A DNA stretch of 64,000 nt from SAR86 cluster bacterium SAR86B (GCA_905182885.1 CAJJCW010000001.1:565256-629255), one strand, 5' to 3'. Counted from the first letter of the stretch, positions 27,757 through 37,402 are shown. Notes: a model not told the origin generated them from the sequence alone. A program made the numbers and translations.

Positions 27757-30172
27757 TTGTTGTCTGAAGAATAATATTCTCTGCCGAAGAGCCAATAAGT
27801 ATGTCATAAGACCCTGGTCTTACTTCCCAAGTTTTGCTCTCTATATTCCATGAAGAAAAACTTCTTGGATTCAAATCAATTTGAACTTTAGATTTGCTAT
27901 TAGGATCAAGCGCTATTTTACTAAAGCCTTGAAGAGTCTTTTTAGGCTCTGAATTATCATCAGTTTTAAAGCCAATATAACACTGCGCAGTTTCTACTCC
28001 GGCTACTTGACCGATATTTTGAATTGAGAATTTACAAGACACTTTTTTTTCAACCTGAACTTCGATTTCTAAATCAGTATACTTAAACTCTGTATAAGAA
28101 AGACCATGCCCAAAAGAGAAAAGGGTCTGGATATTTTTTTTGTCATACCATCTATAACCTACTAAAAGCTTTTCATCATAATTCATCTGTAAGTCTTTGC
28201 CTGGATATGAGCTGAAGGCAGGCGTATCTTCAATATTTTTAGGGAAAGAGGTTGGCAATCTCCCGGAAGGGTTAATTACCCCAGTTACAATATCAACCAA
28301 AGCATTGCCAAACTCTTGGCCTGCAAACCAAGTTTGAATAATTGCTTTTGCATCATCAACCCAGGGCATTTTTACTGGTGAACCTGTATTTAAAACAACC
28401 AAAGTATTTGGATTGGCCTTTAAAACTTCTTCAATTAAGTGGTTTTGATTAGCAGGTAAATTAAAATCACTCCTATCATTACCTTCGGTTTCCCAGTCAG
28501 AGTTTGTACCGACAATTAAAATAACTTGATCTGCTGAATTTGCAAGATTTAACGCTTCGTTAAATAAGTTAATTTTATCAGGCGACTGACATCCAATATA
28601 AATTGCTGGAAAATTCCCTTCAAATTTATATCTAATTTCCAATTGATAGGTTTTATCTTTGATAAGATCAACTATTGCTTTTTTTGAATCCGAACTAAAT
28701 GAAAAGAATGCCTCTCCAGGAGAGGTTTCTGTCCAGTTATCAATAAGCTCCTCGCCATCAATTAAAAGGCGCGCTTTGCCAATACCAAATATTTCAAATT
28801 CATGTTGACCAGAAATATCTGGAGTATATGCACATGAGAATCTTACAGAAATATCAGGCCTCTCTAATTTTGCAATGACATCTTTAGCAAACCCCTCAAA
28901 TACCCAGAATTTGTTGCCTACTAGATGTTCTTGCATGACTAAATTTTCATCAAAGTTAGAACCTTCAAAATACTCAACTAAAAAACCTTCTTTATTGTCC
29001 ATAAGTTTTTCATTTACTTTTGGAAGATATTTATAGGTATGACAGCCTTTTGCATAACTGATATTTATTTGCTTTCCTAGCTTATTTTGAAATGCCTCTA
29101 ATGGATGAGCTTGATAATGAGGTCTAAGGCTCGCACTTCCTCCACCAATTATCTGAGCTTCCTTGGCATTTGGACCAATAATTGCAAGTTTTTTAATATC
29201 TGATTTTAAGGGCAGTAGATTATTATTTTTAAGCAACACCATTCCACCTGCTGCAGCTTTCTTAAGAAGTTTTCTATGCTTCTCTGTATCATGACTTTCC
29301 TCGGGTTTGTTATCTGGATTTTCAAATCTCTTTGTGAAACTAGCAATTTTTAAAATTCTTCTTACCTTGTCATTAATTAATTCTTCTTCAACTTTACCTT
29401 CACTTACAGCAGCAAATAATTTATTACCCCAGACATGACCTGGTCCAGGCATTTCAAGATCTAATCCACCATTAGCATTCTCTTCAGTTTCTAGTGCTGC
29501 ACCCCAGTCACTCACCACATAGCCATCAAATTCCCACTCATTTTTCAAAATATCAATGAGCAGATCTTTATGAGAGCTACAGTAAATATTATTTAATTTG
29601 TTATATGCACTCATTACTACTTTTGCATTACCTTCTTTAATACCCATCTCAAAGGGGAGTAAATATATCTCTCTTAAAGTTTTCTCATCAATATTTGAAC
29701 TAACTAGATGTCTTTCATATTCAGTGTCATTGCCAATAAAATGCTTTAAACATGCAGCAACATCTTGTGATTGAACTCCCTGAACATACTCAATAGCAAT
29801 TTTTCCTGTGAGAAAAGGATCCTCCGAGAAGCTTTCAAAATGCCTTCCTCCAAGAGGATGTCTATGAATATTAATAGTAGGACCAAGAAGAACATCTACA
29901 TCCTTAACCTTTGCCTCTTCTCCTAATGCAATCCCTAACTGGTTTATTAAATCCATATCCCAGGTTGAGCCAATCGATATAGCGCATGGGAAACAAGCTG
30001 AGGATTTTCCTGACATAGCATCGCCCCTTACTCCATTTGGACCATCTGACATTTTGATGCTTGGAATACCAAGCCTATCAATTTTATTTGTGTACCATGA
30101 ATTAAAACCACTCATCAAAGATATTTTTTCTTTTAAAGTTAGATCTTGAATAAGCTTATTTATATCTGACAT
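27746..30172 (-). CDS. Glycoside hydrolase family 3 with PA14 domain
   Basis: The 808-residue enzyme has the GH3 barrel (GPTINIHRHPLGGRHFESFS; KHFIGNDTEYERH; the nucleophile Asp in GYVVSDWGAALET at about residue 221), the second alpha/beta domain with a PA14 insert at about residues 399-535, the likely acid/base region DWETEGNDRSDFNLP, and a C-terminal fibronectin-III-like domain. This layout is that of beta-glucosidases and related exo-enzymes of the BglX/Bgl3B group. No signal peptide is present, so it should be cytoplasmic. It overlaps the convergent fusion gene by 11 bases and is transcribed away from the amidohydrolase at 30245. Precise sugar unknown. Confidence 0.92.
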   Translation of the reverse strand: MSDINKLIQDLTLKEKISLMSGFNSWYTNKIDRLGIPSIKMSDGPNGVRGDAMSGKSSACFPCAISIGSTWDMDLINQLGIALGEEAKVKDVDVLLGPTINIHRHPLGGRHFESFSEDPFLTGKIAIEYVQGVQSQDVAACLKHFIGNDTEYERHLVSSNIDEKTLREIYLLPFEMGIKEGNAKVVMSAYNKLNNIYCSSHKDLLIDILKNEWEFDGYVVSDWGAALETEENANGGLDLEMPGPGHVWGNKLFAAVSEGKVEEELINDKVRRILKIASFTKRFENPDNKPEESHDTEKHRKLLKKAAAGGMVLLKNNNLLPLKSDIKKLAIIGPNAKEAQIIGGGSASLRPHYQAHPLEAFQNKLGKQINISYAKGCHTYKYLPKVNEKLMDNKEGFLVEYFEGSNFDENLVMQEHLVGNKFWVFEGFAKDVIAKLERPDISVRFSCAYTPDISGQHEFEIFGIGKARLLIDGEELIDNWTETSPGEAFFSFSSDSKKAIVDLIKDKTYQLEIRYKFEGNFPAIYIGCQSPDKINLFNEALNLANSADQVILIVGTNSDWETEGNDRSDFNLPANQNHLIEEVLKANPNTLVVLNTGSPVKMPWVDDAKAIIQTWFAGQEFGNALVDIVTGVINPSGRLPTSFPKNIEDTPAFSSYPGKDLQMNYDEKLLVGYRWYDKKNIQTLFSFGHGLSYTEFKYTDLEIEVQVEKKVSCKFSIQNIGQVAGVETAQCYIGFKTDDNSEPKKTLQGFSKIALDPNSKSKVQIDLNPRSFSSWNIESKTWEVRPGSYDILIGSSAENIILQTTITL

Positions 30173-30244
30173 TTATCAATGTTAAGTCGTTTACTAAATA
30201 TCTTCAATTATTCAATTTTATCAATAACTGTTAGCATATATACA

Positions 30245-31948
30245 ATGCTCAAATCCTTAATAATTTTATTTTTTACAGTTTCAATTTTTTCTTCAGCAGA
30301 AGATATAGTTGATAGAATTATTATTCCGAAAACTTTGATCACATTGGATGCATCTAATGTTGATTCTGATGCGGTTATGGTTAGAGGCTCTAGAATCCAT
30401 GCAGTAGGCCAAAAGGATACTTTAATAAAGCAATTTCCAAATGCTAATGTAGATTACTCATTTATAGACGATGTAATCATTCCTGGCTTTATTGAGCACC
30501 ACATTCATCCATTATTAGCAGCTATTACTATGAATTCTGAAATAGTAGCCATAGATGACTGGGTCCTTCCAGGTAAAAGCAGTATCGGCGTCCGCGATAG
30601 AGATGGCTACATTAAACGAATAAGAGCCCTAGAAGATAGTTTGGAAGATAAAGAAACTCCTCTAGTTAGCTGGGGCTTCCATCATTATTTTCATGGAAAG
30701 TTAACTAAAGATGATTTGGATAACATTTCCTCAGAAAGACCTATTTTAATTATTCATCGTTCATTTCATGAATTTATTATGAATTCGAAAGCGCTCGAGT
30801 TATTTGGTATTAAAAAAGAAGATTTAAAAAACTTAACTTTAGAAGAACAAAAATTAGCAAATATTGAGCAAGGGCACTTTTCTGAAAGAGGTCTGGTTGT
30901 GGTGATGCCAAAAATTATGAAGTATCTAGCCGCACCAGAAAGACTTATTAACGGATTGGAAATAACTGAAAAATATATTCAAGAGCAGGGCGTTACTTTA
31001 ATTGCTAATCCCGGAGCTATGTATAACAAAGATATACAGAATGTTAAGAATTATGTTTTGGGAGATATAGACACGCCTTTTAAATCATTATTTATTCCAA
31101 GTGCTCTATATATGCTAGAGCATCTGGATGCCGCTGAACTTTTGGAGAAGACAGAAGACCTTATTCAATGGGGTGGTGGCAAAGTTCAATATCTTCCTAA
31201 TCAAATAAAACTATTTACCGATGGAGCTATGTATTCTCAAAATATGGTTTTAAGAGATGGATATATTGACGGCCATAAAGGAACTTGGTTGATGGAAGAG
31301 AAGATCTTCGAAGATGTTTTTAAAATTTACTGGGATGCAGGTTATCAAATTCATATTCATCAAAATGGAGACGCAGGCCTAGATAGAATTTTAGATATTG
31401 TAGACAAAAATAATCTAAGAAATCCCAGAGAAGATCATAGAACAACTATTGTTCATTTTGGTTACTCTGCTATTGATCAAATAGATAGAATTAAACAATT
31501 GGGACTTATAGTTAGCGCCAACCCTTATTATGTAACTGCTTTATCTGACTTATATAGCAAAGTAGGAGTGGGTTACGAAAGGTCACAGGAAATGGTTCGT
31601 TTAGGAGATGTTGCTAGAGCAAATATTCCTTTATCACTCCATTCAGACATGCCTATGGCACCTGCTTCGCCTTTAGCGCTTATGCATGCTGCAGTAAATC
31701 GAGTGAATTATGCCAACAAGGTCGCAGGCCCAAATCAAAGAATTTCAGCACTTACTGCATTAATGGGGGTAACCTTAAATGCAGCTTATACTATTAACCT
31801 TGAAGAGGATTATGGGTCTATAAGTGTTGGAAAATATGCAAATTTTACTGTTTTATCTGATAGCCCGTTAGAAGTTGATCCATTAGAAATAAAGGATATC
31901 CAAGTAAAAGGTACTATTGTTGAGGGAAGAATTTTTTCTAAAAAATAG
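30245..31948 (+). CDS. Exported amidohydrolase (YtcJ-like, amidohydrolase family 3)
   Basis: The frame is open from 30179, but the ATG at 30245 begins a good signal peptide (MLKSLIILFFTVSIFSSAED) and was chosen. The mature protein has the metal-dependent hydrolase signature: PGFIEHHIHPLLAA (HxH), HIHQNGDAGLDRIL, STTIVHFGYS-type segment around residue 400, and LHSDMPMAPASP with the last Asp ligand; the end (YGSISVGKYANFTVLSD) is typical of the beta-sandwich domain. YtcJ-type enzymes cleave amide or ester bonds in small molecules; the substrate is unknown. About 567 residues. Confidence 0.85.
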   Translation: MLKSLIILFFTVSIFSSAEDIVDRIIIPKTLITLDASNVDSDAVMVRGSRIHAVGQKDTLIKQFPNANVDYSFIDDVIIPGFIEHHIHPLLAAITMNSEIVAIDDWVLPGKSSIGVRDRDGYIKRIRALEDSLEDKETPLVSWGFHHYFHGKLTKDDLDNISSERPILIIHRSFHEFIMNSKALELFGIKKEDLKNLTLEEQKLANIEQGHFSERGLVVVMPKIMKYLAAPERLINGLEITEKYIQEQGVTLIANPGAMYNKDIQNVKNYVLGDIDTPFKSLFIPSALYMLEHLDAAELLEKTEDLIQWGGGKVQYLPNQIKLFTDGAMYSQNMVLRDGYIDGHKGTWLMEEKIFEDVFKIYWDAGYQIHIHQNGDAGLDRILDIVDKNNLRNPREDHRTTIVHFGYSAIDQIDRIKQLGLIVSANPYYVTALSDLYSKVGVGYERSQEMVRLGDVARANIPLSLHSDMPMAPASPLALMHAAVNRVNYANKVAGPNQRISALTALMGVTLNAAYTINLEEDYGSISVGKYANFTVLSDSPLEVDPLEIKDIQVKGTIVEGRIFSKK

Positions 31949-32186
31949 AAGCCATGCTTACAAAGCCTAAAAGAGTTAGCATTGATATAGCAAAAAAAAT
32001 AAATAAGCTAACTATAAAAAAAGCTATTGTATATTTGAAAACTAAAAGTAGGATGCTTAAAAAGGGAATAGATACATCAACTATTTTGACATAGCTAATC
32101 TCACTAGTTTCTGGTGTATGCAAACTTAGGGTTTCTAAATCACTTTCAGACCCTGATTTCATAAATTGCTCGTATTCTTCACTCAT
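31938..32186 (-). CDS. Small membrane protein, unknown
   Basis: About 82 residues: an acidic N-terminal 30 residues (SEEYEQFMKSGSESDLETLS) followed by one long or two short hydrophobic helices at about 40-80. AGGA lies seven bases before the chosen ATG; an in-frame ATG and a GTG just upstream are alternatives. Its end overlaps the amidohydrolase end by 11 bases, tail to tail. No family recognised. Confidence 0.55.
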   Translation of the reverse strand: MSEEYEQFMKSGSESDLETLSLHTPETSEISYVKIVDVSIPFLSILLLVFKYTIAFFIVSLFIFFAISMLTLLGFVSMASIF

Positions 32187-32311
32187 CATCACATCCTAAA
32201 CAATATTTTTTTCGATTACAAATATATCAAAAACTTCATTTATTTATCATTTTATGTGTATTGATGGCAGTCATTCATTTATAGTTGGAGCAACTAATAG
32301 TTAGAGTTATT

Positions 32312-32896
32312 ATGCGTTTTTTATTCTTAATTTTTTTAGCAGTACCTGCATTTAGTGAAACATCTAAAATCCTGTGTGAATTAAATGGCACTTACTCTAT
32401 TACCTATAAAGACATTAAGAAGACTTATTTATCTGAGGGTATTGAGCTTTTTAAAAATTTAGCCCGTCAAACTCAACAATCACTTTTCCTCCTTCAAAGA
32501 GCCAAGACCAGCTTCGCCGAAGAAGATTGGAATAAAGATAATCTTTATACAGTTCAATATTGGGCAATAGACAGTGAAAAGGAAAGTTTTAAATCTTTAA
32601 CACATACACTAGACCCATCACCTGTATGGATTAATCCAGAGGCATCTTGGTCTTCAGATAAAAGTGATACCGGTATTACTGTTACACATTCAATGGAGGC
32701 CGGAGATATTCATCCTTTATTCCCAGATTACACGGTAGACGTATATAGAGTGATCAATACATTCAATTGGTATACAGGCAAAGGAAAAATATCCGGTGAT
32801 ATCTGGCTTAATAAAATTGATGGATCTGTAAACAGGAATCCGAAAGTTGAGATTCAGGCCTCAGGAGCTTGCGAGCCTCAAAAAAAGAAGTTCTAA
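32312..32896 (+). CDS. Exported protein of unknown function
   Basis: The ATG at 32312 begins a signal peptide (MRFLFLIFLAVPAFSE); a TTG nine codons upstream is in frame but less likely. The mature part, about 178 residues, has two cysteines (CELNGTYS and GACEPQ) that may form a disulphide, several aromatic residues and a basic end (PQKKKF). It looks like a periplasmic beta-rich protein. Nothing in the neighbours suggests a role. Confidence 0.65.
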   Translation: MRFLFLIFLAVPAFSETSKILCELNGTYSITYKDIKKTYLSEGIELFKNLARQTQQSLFLLQRAKTSFAEEDWNKDNLYTVQYWAIDSEKESFKSLTHTLDPSPVWINPEASWSSDKSDTGITVTHSMEAGDIHPLFPDYTVDVYRVINTFNWYTGKGKISGDIWLNKIDGSVNRNPKVEIQASGACEPQKKKF

Positions 32897-32903
32897 GTTT
32901 TAT

Positions 32904-33002
32904 CTAAACTAGCGATGCTACAAGCAGTGCCAAGATAACTATAGCAACAGGCATATACTTATCTATTTTTTCTACAATAACATTTGTTTTTTTATCTTTC
33001 AT
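32904..33002 (-). CDS. Tiny single-span membrane protein (32 residues)
   Basis: Reverse-strand frame starting ATG at 33002 and ending TAG at 32904: a basic/charged start (MKDKKTNVIVEKIDKY) and a hydrophobic end (MPVAIVILALLVASLV) of one membrane span. It has the layout of small regulatory membrane proteins or holin-like peptides. The 376-base stretch between 32896 and 33273 has no larger gene, and this and the next entry fill it. Unproven; short frames arise by chance in AT-rich DNA, but the amphipathic split is orderly. Confidence 0.4.
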   Translation of the reverse strand: MKDKKTNVIVEKIDKYMPVAIVILALLVASLV

Positions 33003-33074
33003 AATTTTTAGTTAAATAGTACCTAGTACTTTAGTAAGTAGATTTGCCGCATAGTTTAAAGTGTTACTTTATTT

Positions 33075-33194
33075 TTATCGAGCTTTTCGTAATTCTCTGT
33101 AAATCTTATTAAGTTTCTTTTTCTTAATTTCCTTTACAGTCTTTCTCTTCAAACTAGCAAGCGAAGATTTTTTTGCTCTTTCGCCTTTATCCAT
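33075..33194 (-). CDS. Tiny basic protein (39 residues)
   Basis: Reverse-strand frame from ATG at 33194 to TAA at 33075, with AAGGA eight bases before the ATG. About 44 percent of residues are Lys or Arg (MDKGERAKKSSLASLKRKT, then many Lys). Such composition suits nucleic acid or ribosome binding. It is divergent from hflX, a ribosome-linked GTPase, at a 78-base gap. No family recognised. Confidence 0.45.
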   Translation of the reverse strand: MDKGERAKKSSLASLKRKTVKEIKKKKLNKIYRELRKAR

Positions 33195-33272
33195 AAATAT
33201 TTCCTTAAATTTTTAATGATACTAATTAATAGTAACAAATTTTTATAAAAACTCTACAATAATCAAACTCAT

Positions 33273-34571
33273 ATGATTGTTGAAAAAAAACTTATTCCTA
33301 AAACACTAATTATTTTTTTAGATATTGAATCTTTAAGAACAGGTGATGAGCTTGAGAATATCTACGAAGAGTTTTATGAGCTAGTAATATCTGCTGGTGC
33401 AGAGATAGTTGAGAAAAGTATAAGCAAACAAAAGGCTCCTTCCGTTAGTCACTTTATTGGCAAAGGGAAGCTTGATGAAATAAAACATCTAGTAGAAACA
33501 TCTTGTGCAGAATTGGTTATTGTTAATCATCAATTATCAGCATCTCAAGCAAGAAATTTAGAACTCCAGCTAAAAGTTAGGGTTATTGATAAGACTGAGC
33601 TTATCCTTGATATATTTGCTTCAAGAGCTACTACCCATATAGGCAAACTTCAAGTTGAGCTAGCTCAACTCAATCATTTATCAACAAGGCTAATAAGGGG
33701 TTGGACCCATTTAGAAAGACAAAAGGGTGGCATTGGCTTAAGAGGCCCTGGAGAGACTCAGCTGGAAACAGATAGGCGTCTCATTGGTCATAGAATCAAG
33801 CGTCTTAAGAGTCGTTTAGATAAATCACACAAACAAAAGCAGCTAAATAGCTATTCAAGAAAAAAAAGTCGCAATAAGTTAGTGGCCTTAGTTGGTTATA
33901 CTAATGCCGGAAAAACAACGCTCTTCAATCGCTTAACAAATAGTAAGCAGCTAGCAGAAGACAAGCTTTTTGCTACCTTGGATTCAGTAACAAGAAAAAA
34001 TATAGACCCTGAATTAGGCCCGATATTATTCTCAGATACGGTTGGGTTTATTTCAGACCTTCCGACACAGCTTATAGAGTCATTTAAGGCTACGCTTGAT
34101 GAATTACAGTCAGCTGATTTACTTCTCCATGTTGTTGATATATCTGACATAGATCATAGACAAAAAGAAGCTGAAGTTAATAAAATTTTAGAGGAACTTA
34201 ATCTCGAATCCATCCCCCAAATTAGGATTAATAATAAATGCGATTTAAAGGGAATATCCCATCAGGTAAAAAAAGAGGAAGAAAAAGAAGTTTGGATTTC
34301 AGCTGAAAAAAATAAAGGCATAGAAGATCTAAGAGAAATGATAAACACCGAGCTTTTTAATGGCATATATAGAGGTTGGATTTCACTAGAACCATCCCTT
34401 GGCAATATAAGAGCTAAACTATTTAGAATGGGCTGTGTAGATGAAGAAAAAGTTTCTGATACTGGAAAAATATATACTTACATTCACATCGGACAAGATG
34501 AGCTTAAAAGTTTTATAGGTATTGAGGGGTTTGCTCTTTGTGAAGACAAAGATATAATTTTAGAATCATAA
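33273..34571 (+). CDS. hflX: Ribosome-associated GTPase HflX
   Basis: The 432-residue protein has the HflX N-terminal domain (AGAEIVEKSISKQKAPSVSH, FIGKGKLDEIKHL) and the glycine-rich linker GGIGLRGPGETQLETDRR, then the G domain at about residues 205-370: GYTNAGKTTLFNRLT (G1), DTVGFISDLPTQLI (G3) and NNKCDL (G4). HflX splits stalled or heat-damaged ribosomes. The hfq gene, its common upstream neighbour, is not here. The ATG is the first in the frame; RBS is weak. Confidence 0.95.
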   Translation: MIVEKKLIPKTLIIFLDIESLRTGDELENIYEEFYELVISAGAEIVEKSISKQKAPSVSHFIGKGKLDEIKHLVETSCAELVIVNHQLSASQARNLELQLKVRVIDKTELILDIFASRATTHIGKLQVELAQLNHLSTRLIRGWTHLERQKGGIGLRGPGETQLETDRRLIGHRIKRLKSRLDKSHKQKQLNSYSRKKSRNKLVALVGYTNAGKTTLFNRLTNSKQLAEDKLFATLDSVTRKNIDPELGPILFSDTVGFISDLPTQLIESFKATLDELQSADLLLHVVDISDIDHRQKEAEVNKILEELNLESIPQIRINNKCDLKGISHQVKKEEEKEVWISAEKNKGIEDLREMINTELFNGIYRGWISLEPSLGNIRAKLFRMGCVDEEKVSDTGKIYTYIHIGQDELKSFIGIEGFALCEDKDIILES

Positions 34572-34584
34572 GGAGTTTTTAAAA

Positions 34585-35037
34585 ATGAAAAAATTAAATA
34601 ATAAGTTAGATGTAATGACGCAACCGCTAATGAGCTTAGCGCTTTGGTTGCCTAGAATTGCCCTAGGAGTTGCTTTCTTTTTTCACGGATACGGAAAACT
34701 TCCAGCTCCATTCATGATGGTTGAACAGCATAGAATGGTGACTTGGTTTGAGAGTGAGTTTTTGCCTATGCCAGAACTCTTGGTCAATATGGTTATTTTG
34801 GGAGAAATGGCTGCTGGTATTGGAATAATACTAGGCGGGGTAGTGGGAATTTTCTCTGTTAATTGGGGGAACTTGCTTACAAGGCTATCAGGAGTCCTAG
34901 TCGTAATAATAATGACTTGTGCTTTATATTTAGCTCATTCTGAATGGTTTACTACTCTTAGTACTAAATTTGTAACTAGCGAGCAAATGTTTCTATTAGT
35001 TCTTGGTTTATTCTTTGCGATTAGAGGAAATAAATAA
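34585..35037 (+). CDS. DoxX family membrane protein
   Basis: A 150-residue protein with four hydrophobic helices and the DoxX marks LPRIALGVAFFFHGYGKL near the start and GEMAAGIGIILGG in the second helix pair. The family is loosely linked to redox and thiol stress. It starts 13 bases after hflX with AAGGAG before the ATG, so it may be read from the same transcript. Specific function unknown. Confidence 0.8.
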   Translation: MKKLNNKLDVMTQPLMSLALWLPRIALGVAFFFHGYGKLPAPFMMVEQHRMVTWFESEFLPMPELLVNMVILGEMAAGIGIILGGVVGIFSVNWGNLLTRLSGVLVVIIMTCALYLAHSEWFTTLSTKFVTSEQMFLLVLGLFFAIRGNK

Positions 35038-35116
35038 TTTAGATTTCTTCTAAATTTCTTCAAATTCTTATTAATAAAATTATTTATTAATTTTCTATAA
35101 TTCTCTTGCATTTGTA

Positions 35117-35135
35117 AATGAGAATCATTATCATT
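35117..35135. promoter_or_regulatory. Fur box 1
   Basis: AATGAGAATCATTATCATT fits the classical Fur site (GATAATGATAATCATTATC) at most positions, including the inverted GAATCATTATC core. It lies 57 bases before a TonB-dependent receptor start. Confidence 0.75.
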
Positions 35136-35145
35136 CACGCGTACA

Positions 35146-35164
35146 GATGAGAATGATTCTCATT
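35146..35164. promoter_or_regulatory. Fur box 2
   Basis: GATGAGAATGATTCTCATT contains ATGAGAAT-G-ATTCTCAT, a perfect inverted repeat with eight-base arms, as in the 7-1-7 Fur model. With box 1 it forms a tandem pair 29 bases apart, which usually means tight iron repression of the receptor downstream. Confidence 0.8.
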
Positions 35165-35191
35165 TAAAGATTAAATTACACAAGGAAGAAT

Positions 35192-37387
35192 ATGAAAACA
35201 ACAATTCATGACACACTCGAAACAAAATCAATATTATTTATATTATTTGTTTTAACTATTTTATCAGTTAGCTCATCTATACAAGCTAACGATGAGCAGA
35301 CCGTTGAGTCTGTAACTATTATTGGAACTAAAGAAGATGTAAAAAAACTTCCAGGCTCCGGTGCGGTTATAAATAACGAAGATCTTCAAAAGGCAATGGA
35401 TACTGATATTCATAAAATATTATCAGCAGTTCCAGGAGTTTACTTTAGAACTGAAGATGGATATGGCTTAAGACCAAACATCTCTATTAGAGGAACATCA
35501 ATAGATAGATCTGCAAAAGTAACAATCATGGAAGACGGCATTCTTGTAGCTCCAGCTCCATATACCTCATCTTCAGCCTACTACTTTCCAACAACAGGAA
35601 GGATTAATTCAGTAGAGGTTCTAAAAGGGCCATCTGCAATTAGCCAAGGTCCAAGCACTATTGGTGGAGCCATCAACTTAATCAGTACGCCAATTCCAGA
35701 AGTGAATTCAGGAAAGCTTGTTCAAGAGTTTGGACAAAACGGAATGACTAGAACGCATGCATACTATGGAGGATCTCAAGGAAATCTAGGAGCTCTAGTG
35801 GAAGTTCATGAGCATTCAAGTAATGGATTCGACAGAATTGCTAATGTAGGTGGAAATACTGGTTTTGATAAATCTGATCTCATGCTTAAAGCAAGATATG
35901 AGTCAGGTATTCATTCTTTGACTTTCAAATATACAGAACTTGATGAAGTTTCTGATCAATCTTATGTTGGTCTTTCTCAATCAAGCTTTATGTCTAATCC
36001 AAGAGAAAGATATGGTATGACTCAATATGACGCTATGAATAATGACGGAGAGCAAACATCACTTACTTATGTTGGTGATTTTGATATGTTTCAAGTTGTT
36101 GCTTCGTCATGGAGCAACGACTACCACAGGGACTGGTTCAAAGTAGATAAAGCTAATAATTTAAAAGCACACGGTGTTAGTAATGGTATTAATAGTGTTA
36201 TTTCTGCTGCAAACGGCGGAGATGCAAATGCTCAAGCAATTCTTGATGGCACATTGGCTGTGCAAGTTAAGTTAAAGCATAACAATAGATTCTACACAAA
36301 CGAAGGTGTCCAGTTCAAAGTTTCAACTGACATTGCTAACCATGCAATTACTTTTGGATATAGAGATATGGAAGATTCAGAAAGCAGATTGCAAAGCTAT
36401 GAATGCTTTGATCAATCATCTTCTGGAACTAATTCTGCATTAGTATCATGCTCTTCAGGTTACACAGGATCTAATAATAGACTAAGAGTTTCACAGGCTA
36501 CTTCATTTTATATTGAAGATACTATTACCATGGGTGATTTAGCAGTTACTGTTGGGCATAGATCTGAGGAGTATGATCAAGTAGAAAATAGATGGGATGA
36601 CGGTGTTCCAACAAGAACTGTTCTTGCTTCAGGGTATCCAAAAGCAAAAACTGGAGAATATTCTACTACTGGCTTCGGTGCAACTTACGATGTTAATGAA
36701 AACGTAAAGCTTGTATTAGGTTTCCATGAAGGTATGTCCCCGATATTTGGTGGAGACGCTGAACAAGCAGACAATACCGAAGCTGGTGTTAGGTATTCTA
36801 AAGGAACAACTAACCTCGAAGTTATGTATTTCTCTAGTGATTACGCAAGTCTTAAAGGTGAATGTAAAAACTCATCTGGTGGTGATTGTGATGCCGGCGA
36901 TATATTTGATGGTGGTGCTGTAGATGTCTCAGGCCTAGAGATTGCAGGCTCATGGATGTTTGAAGGAGAGGGAGTATCTTACCCAGTAGGACTAACTTAC
37001 ACATCCACAGATGCTACATTTGGAACTAGTTTTGACAATGGTGACTATTGGGGTACTGTTGCAGCTGGAGACGACGTGCCTTATATACCTAGCTCATCAA
37101 TGGCTTTAATTGTTGGTTTTATAACTGAGTCAGGATTAAATGGAAGTGCTAGATTTGTTAGCAATGGAAGTTCATGCTCAACTGCATCATGTGGCACTTA
37201 TCAAACAATCGATGCTCATAACTTCTTAGATTTAAGTTTAAGAAAATCACTAAACACAAATATGGATGTTTATATGATTATGGAAAATGTTCTAGATAGT
37301 GAAGATATTGTTGCAAGAGCTCCCAAAGATGGTGCAAGATCTCAAAAACCAGCAACGATAAAAGTTGGCTTCTCATACGAATTCTAA
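35192..37387 (+). CDS. TonB-dependent outer membrane receptor (FecA-like, iron)
   Basis: The 731-residue protein has a long signal peptide (cleaved near SSSIQAND), a TonB box-like stretch (ESVTIIGTKED), the plug domain (IHKILSAVPGVYFRTEDGYG, RPNISIRGTSIDRSAKVTIM, VLKGPSAISQGPSTIGGAIN) and a 22-strand barrel ending in an aromatic residue (FSYEF). Its plug resembles ferric-dicitrate receptors. Two Fur boxes lie upstream, so it should be made in iron shortage. A two-cysteine loop (YECFDQSS...LVSCSSG) and a second (GECKNSSGGDCDAG) are probably surface-exposed. A strong terminator follows. Ligand unproven. Confidence 0.92.
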   Translation: MKTTIHDTLETKSILFILFVLTILSVSSSIQANDEQTVESVTIIGTKEDVKKLPGSGAVINNEDLQKAMDTDIHKILSAVPGVYFRTEDGYGLRPNISIRGTSIDRSAKVTIMEDGILVAPAPYTSSSAYYFPTTGRINSVEVLKGPSAISQGPSTIGGAINLISTPIPEVNSGKLVQEFGQNGMTRTHAYYGGSQGNLGALVEVHEHSSNGFDRIANVGGNTGFDKSDLMLKARYESGIHSLTFKYTELDEVSDQSYVGLSQSSFMSNPRERYGMTQYDAMNNDGEQTSLTYVGDFDMFQVVASSWSNDYHRDWFKVDKANNLKAHGVSNGINSVISAANGGDANAQAILDGTLAVQVKLKHNNRFYTNEGVQFKVSTDIANHAITFGYRDMEDSESRLQSYECFDQSSSGTNSALVSCSSGYTGSNNRLRVSQATSFYIEDTITMGDLAVTVGHRSEEYDQVENRWDDGVPTRTVLASGYPKAKTGEYSTTGFGATYDVNENVKLVLGFHEGMSPIFGGDAEQADNTEAGVRYSKGTTNLEVMYFSSDYASLKGECKNSSGGDCDAGDIFDGGAVDVSGLEIAGSWMFEGEGVSYPVGLTYTSTDATFGTSFDNGDYWGTVAAGDDVPYIPSSSMALIVGFITESGLNGSARFVSNGSSCSTASCGTYQTIDAHNFLDLSLRKSLNTNMDVYMIMENVLDSEDIVARAPKDGARSQKPATIKVGFSYEF

Positions 37388-37402
37388 TTTAATTTAGAGC
37401 CT

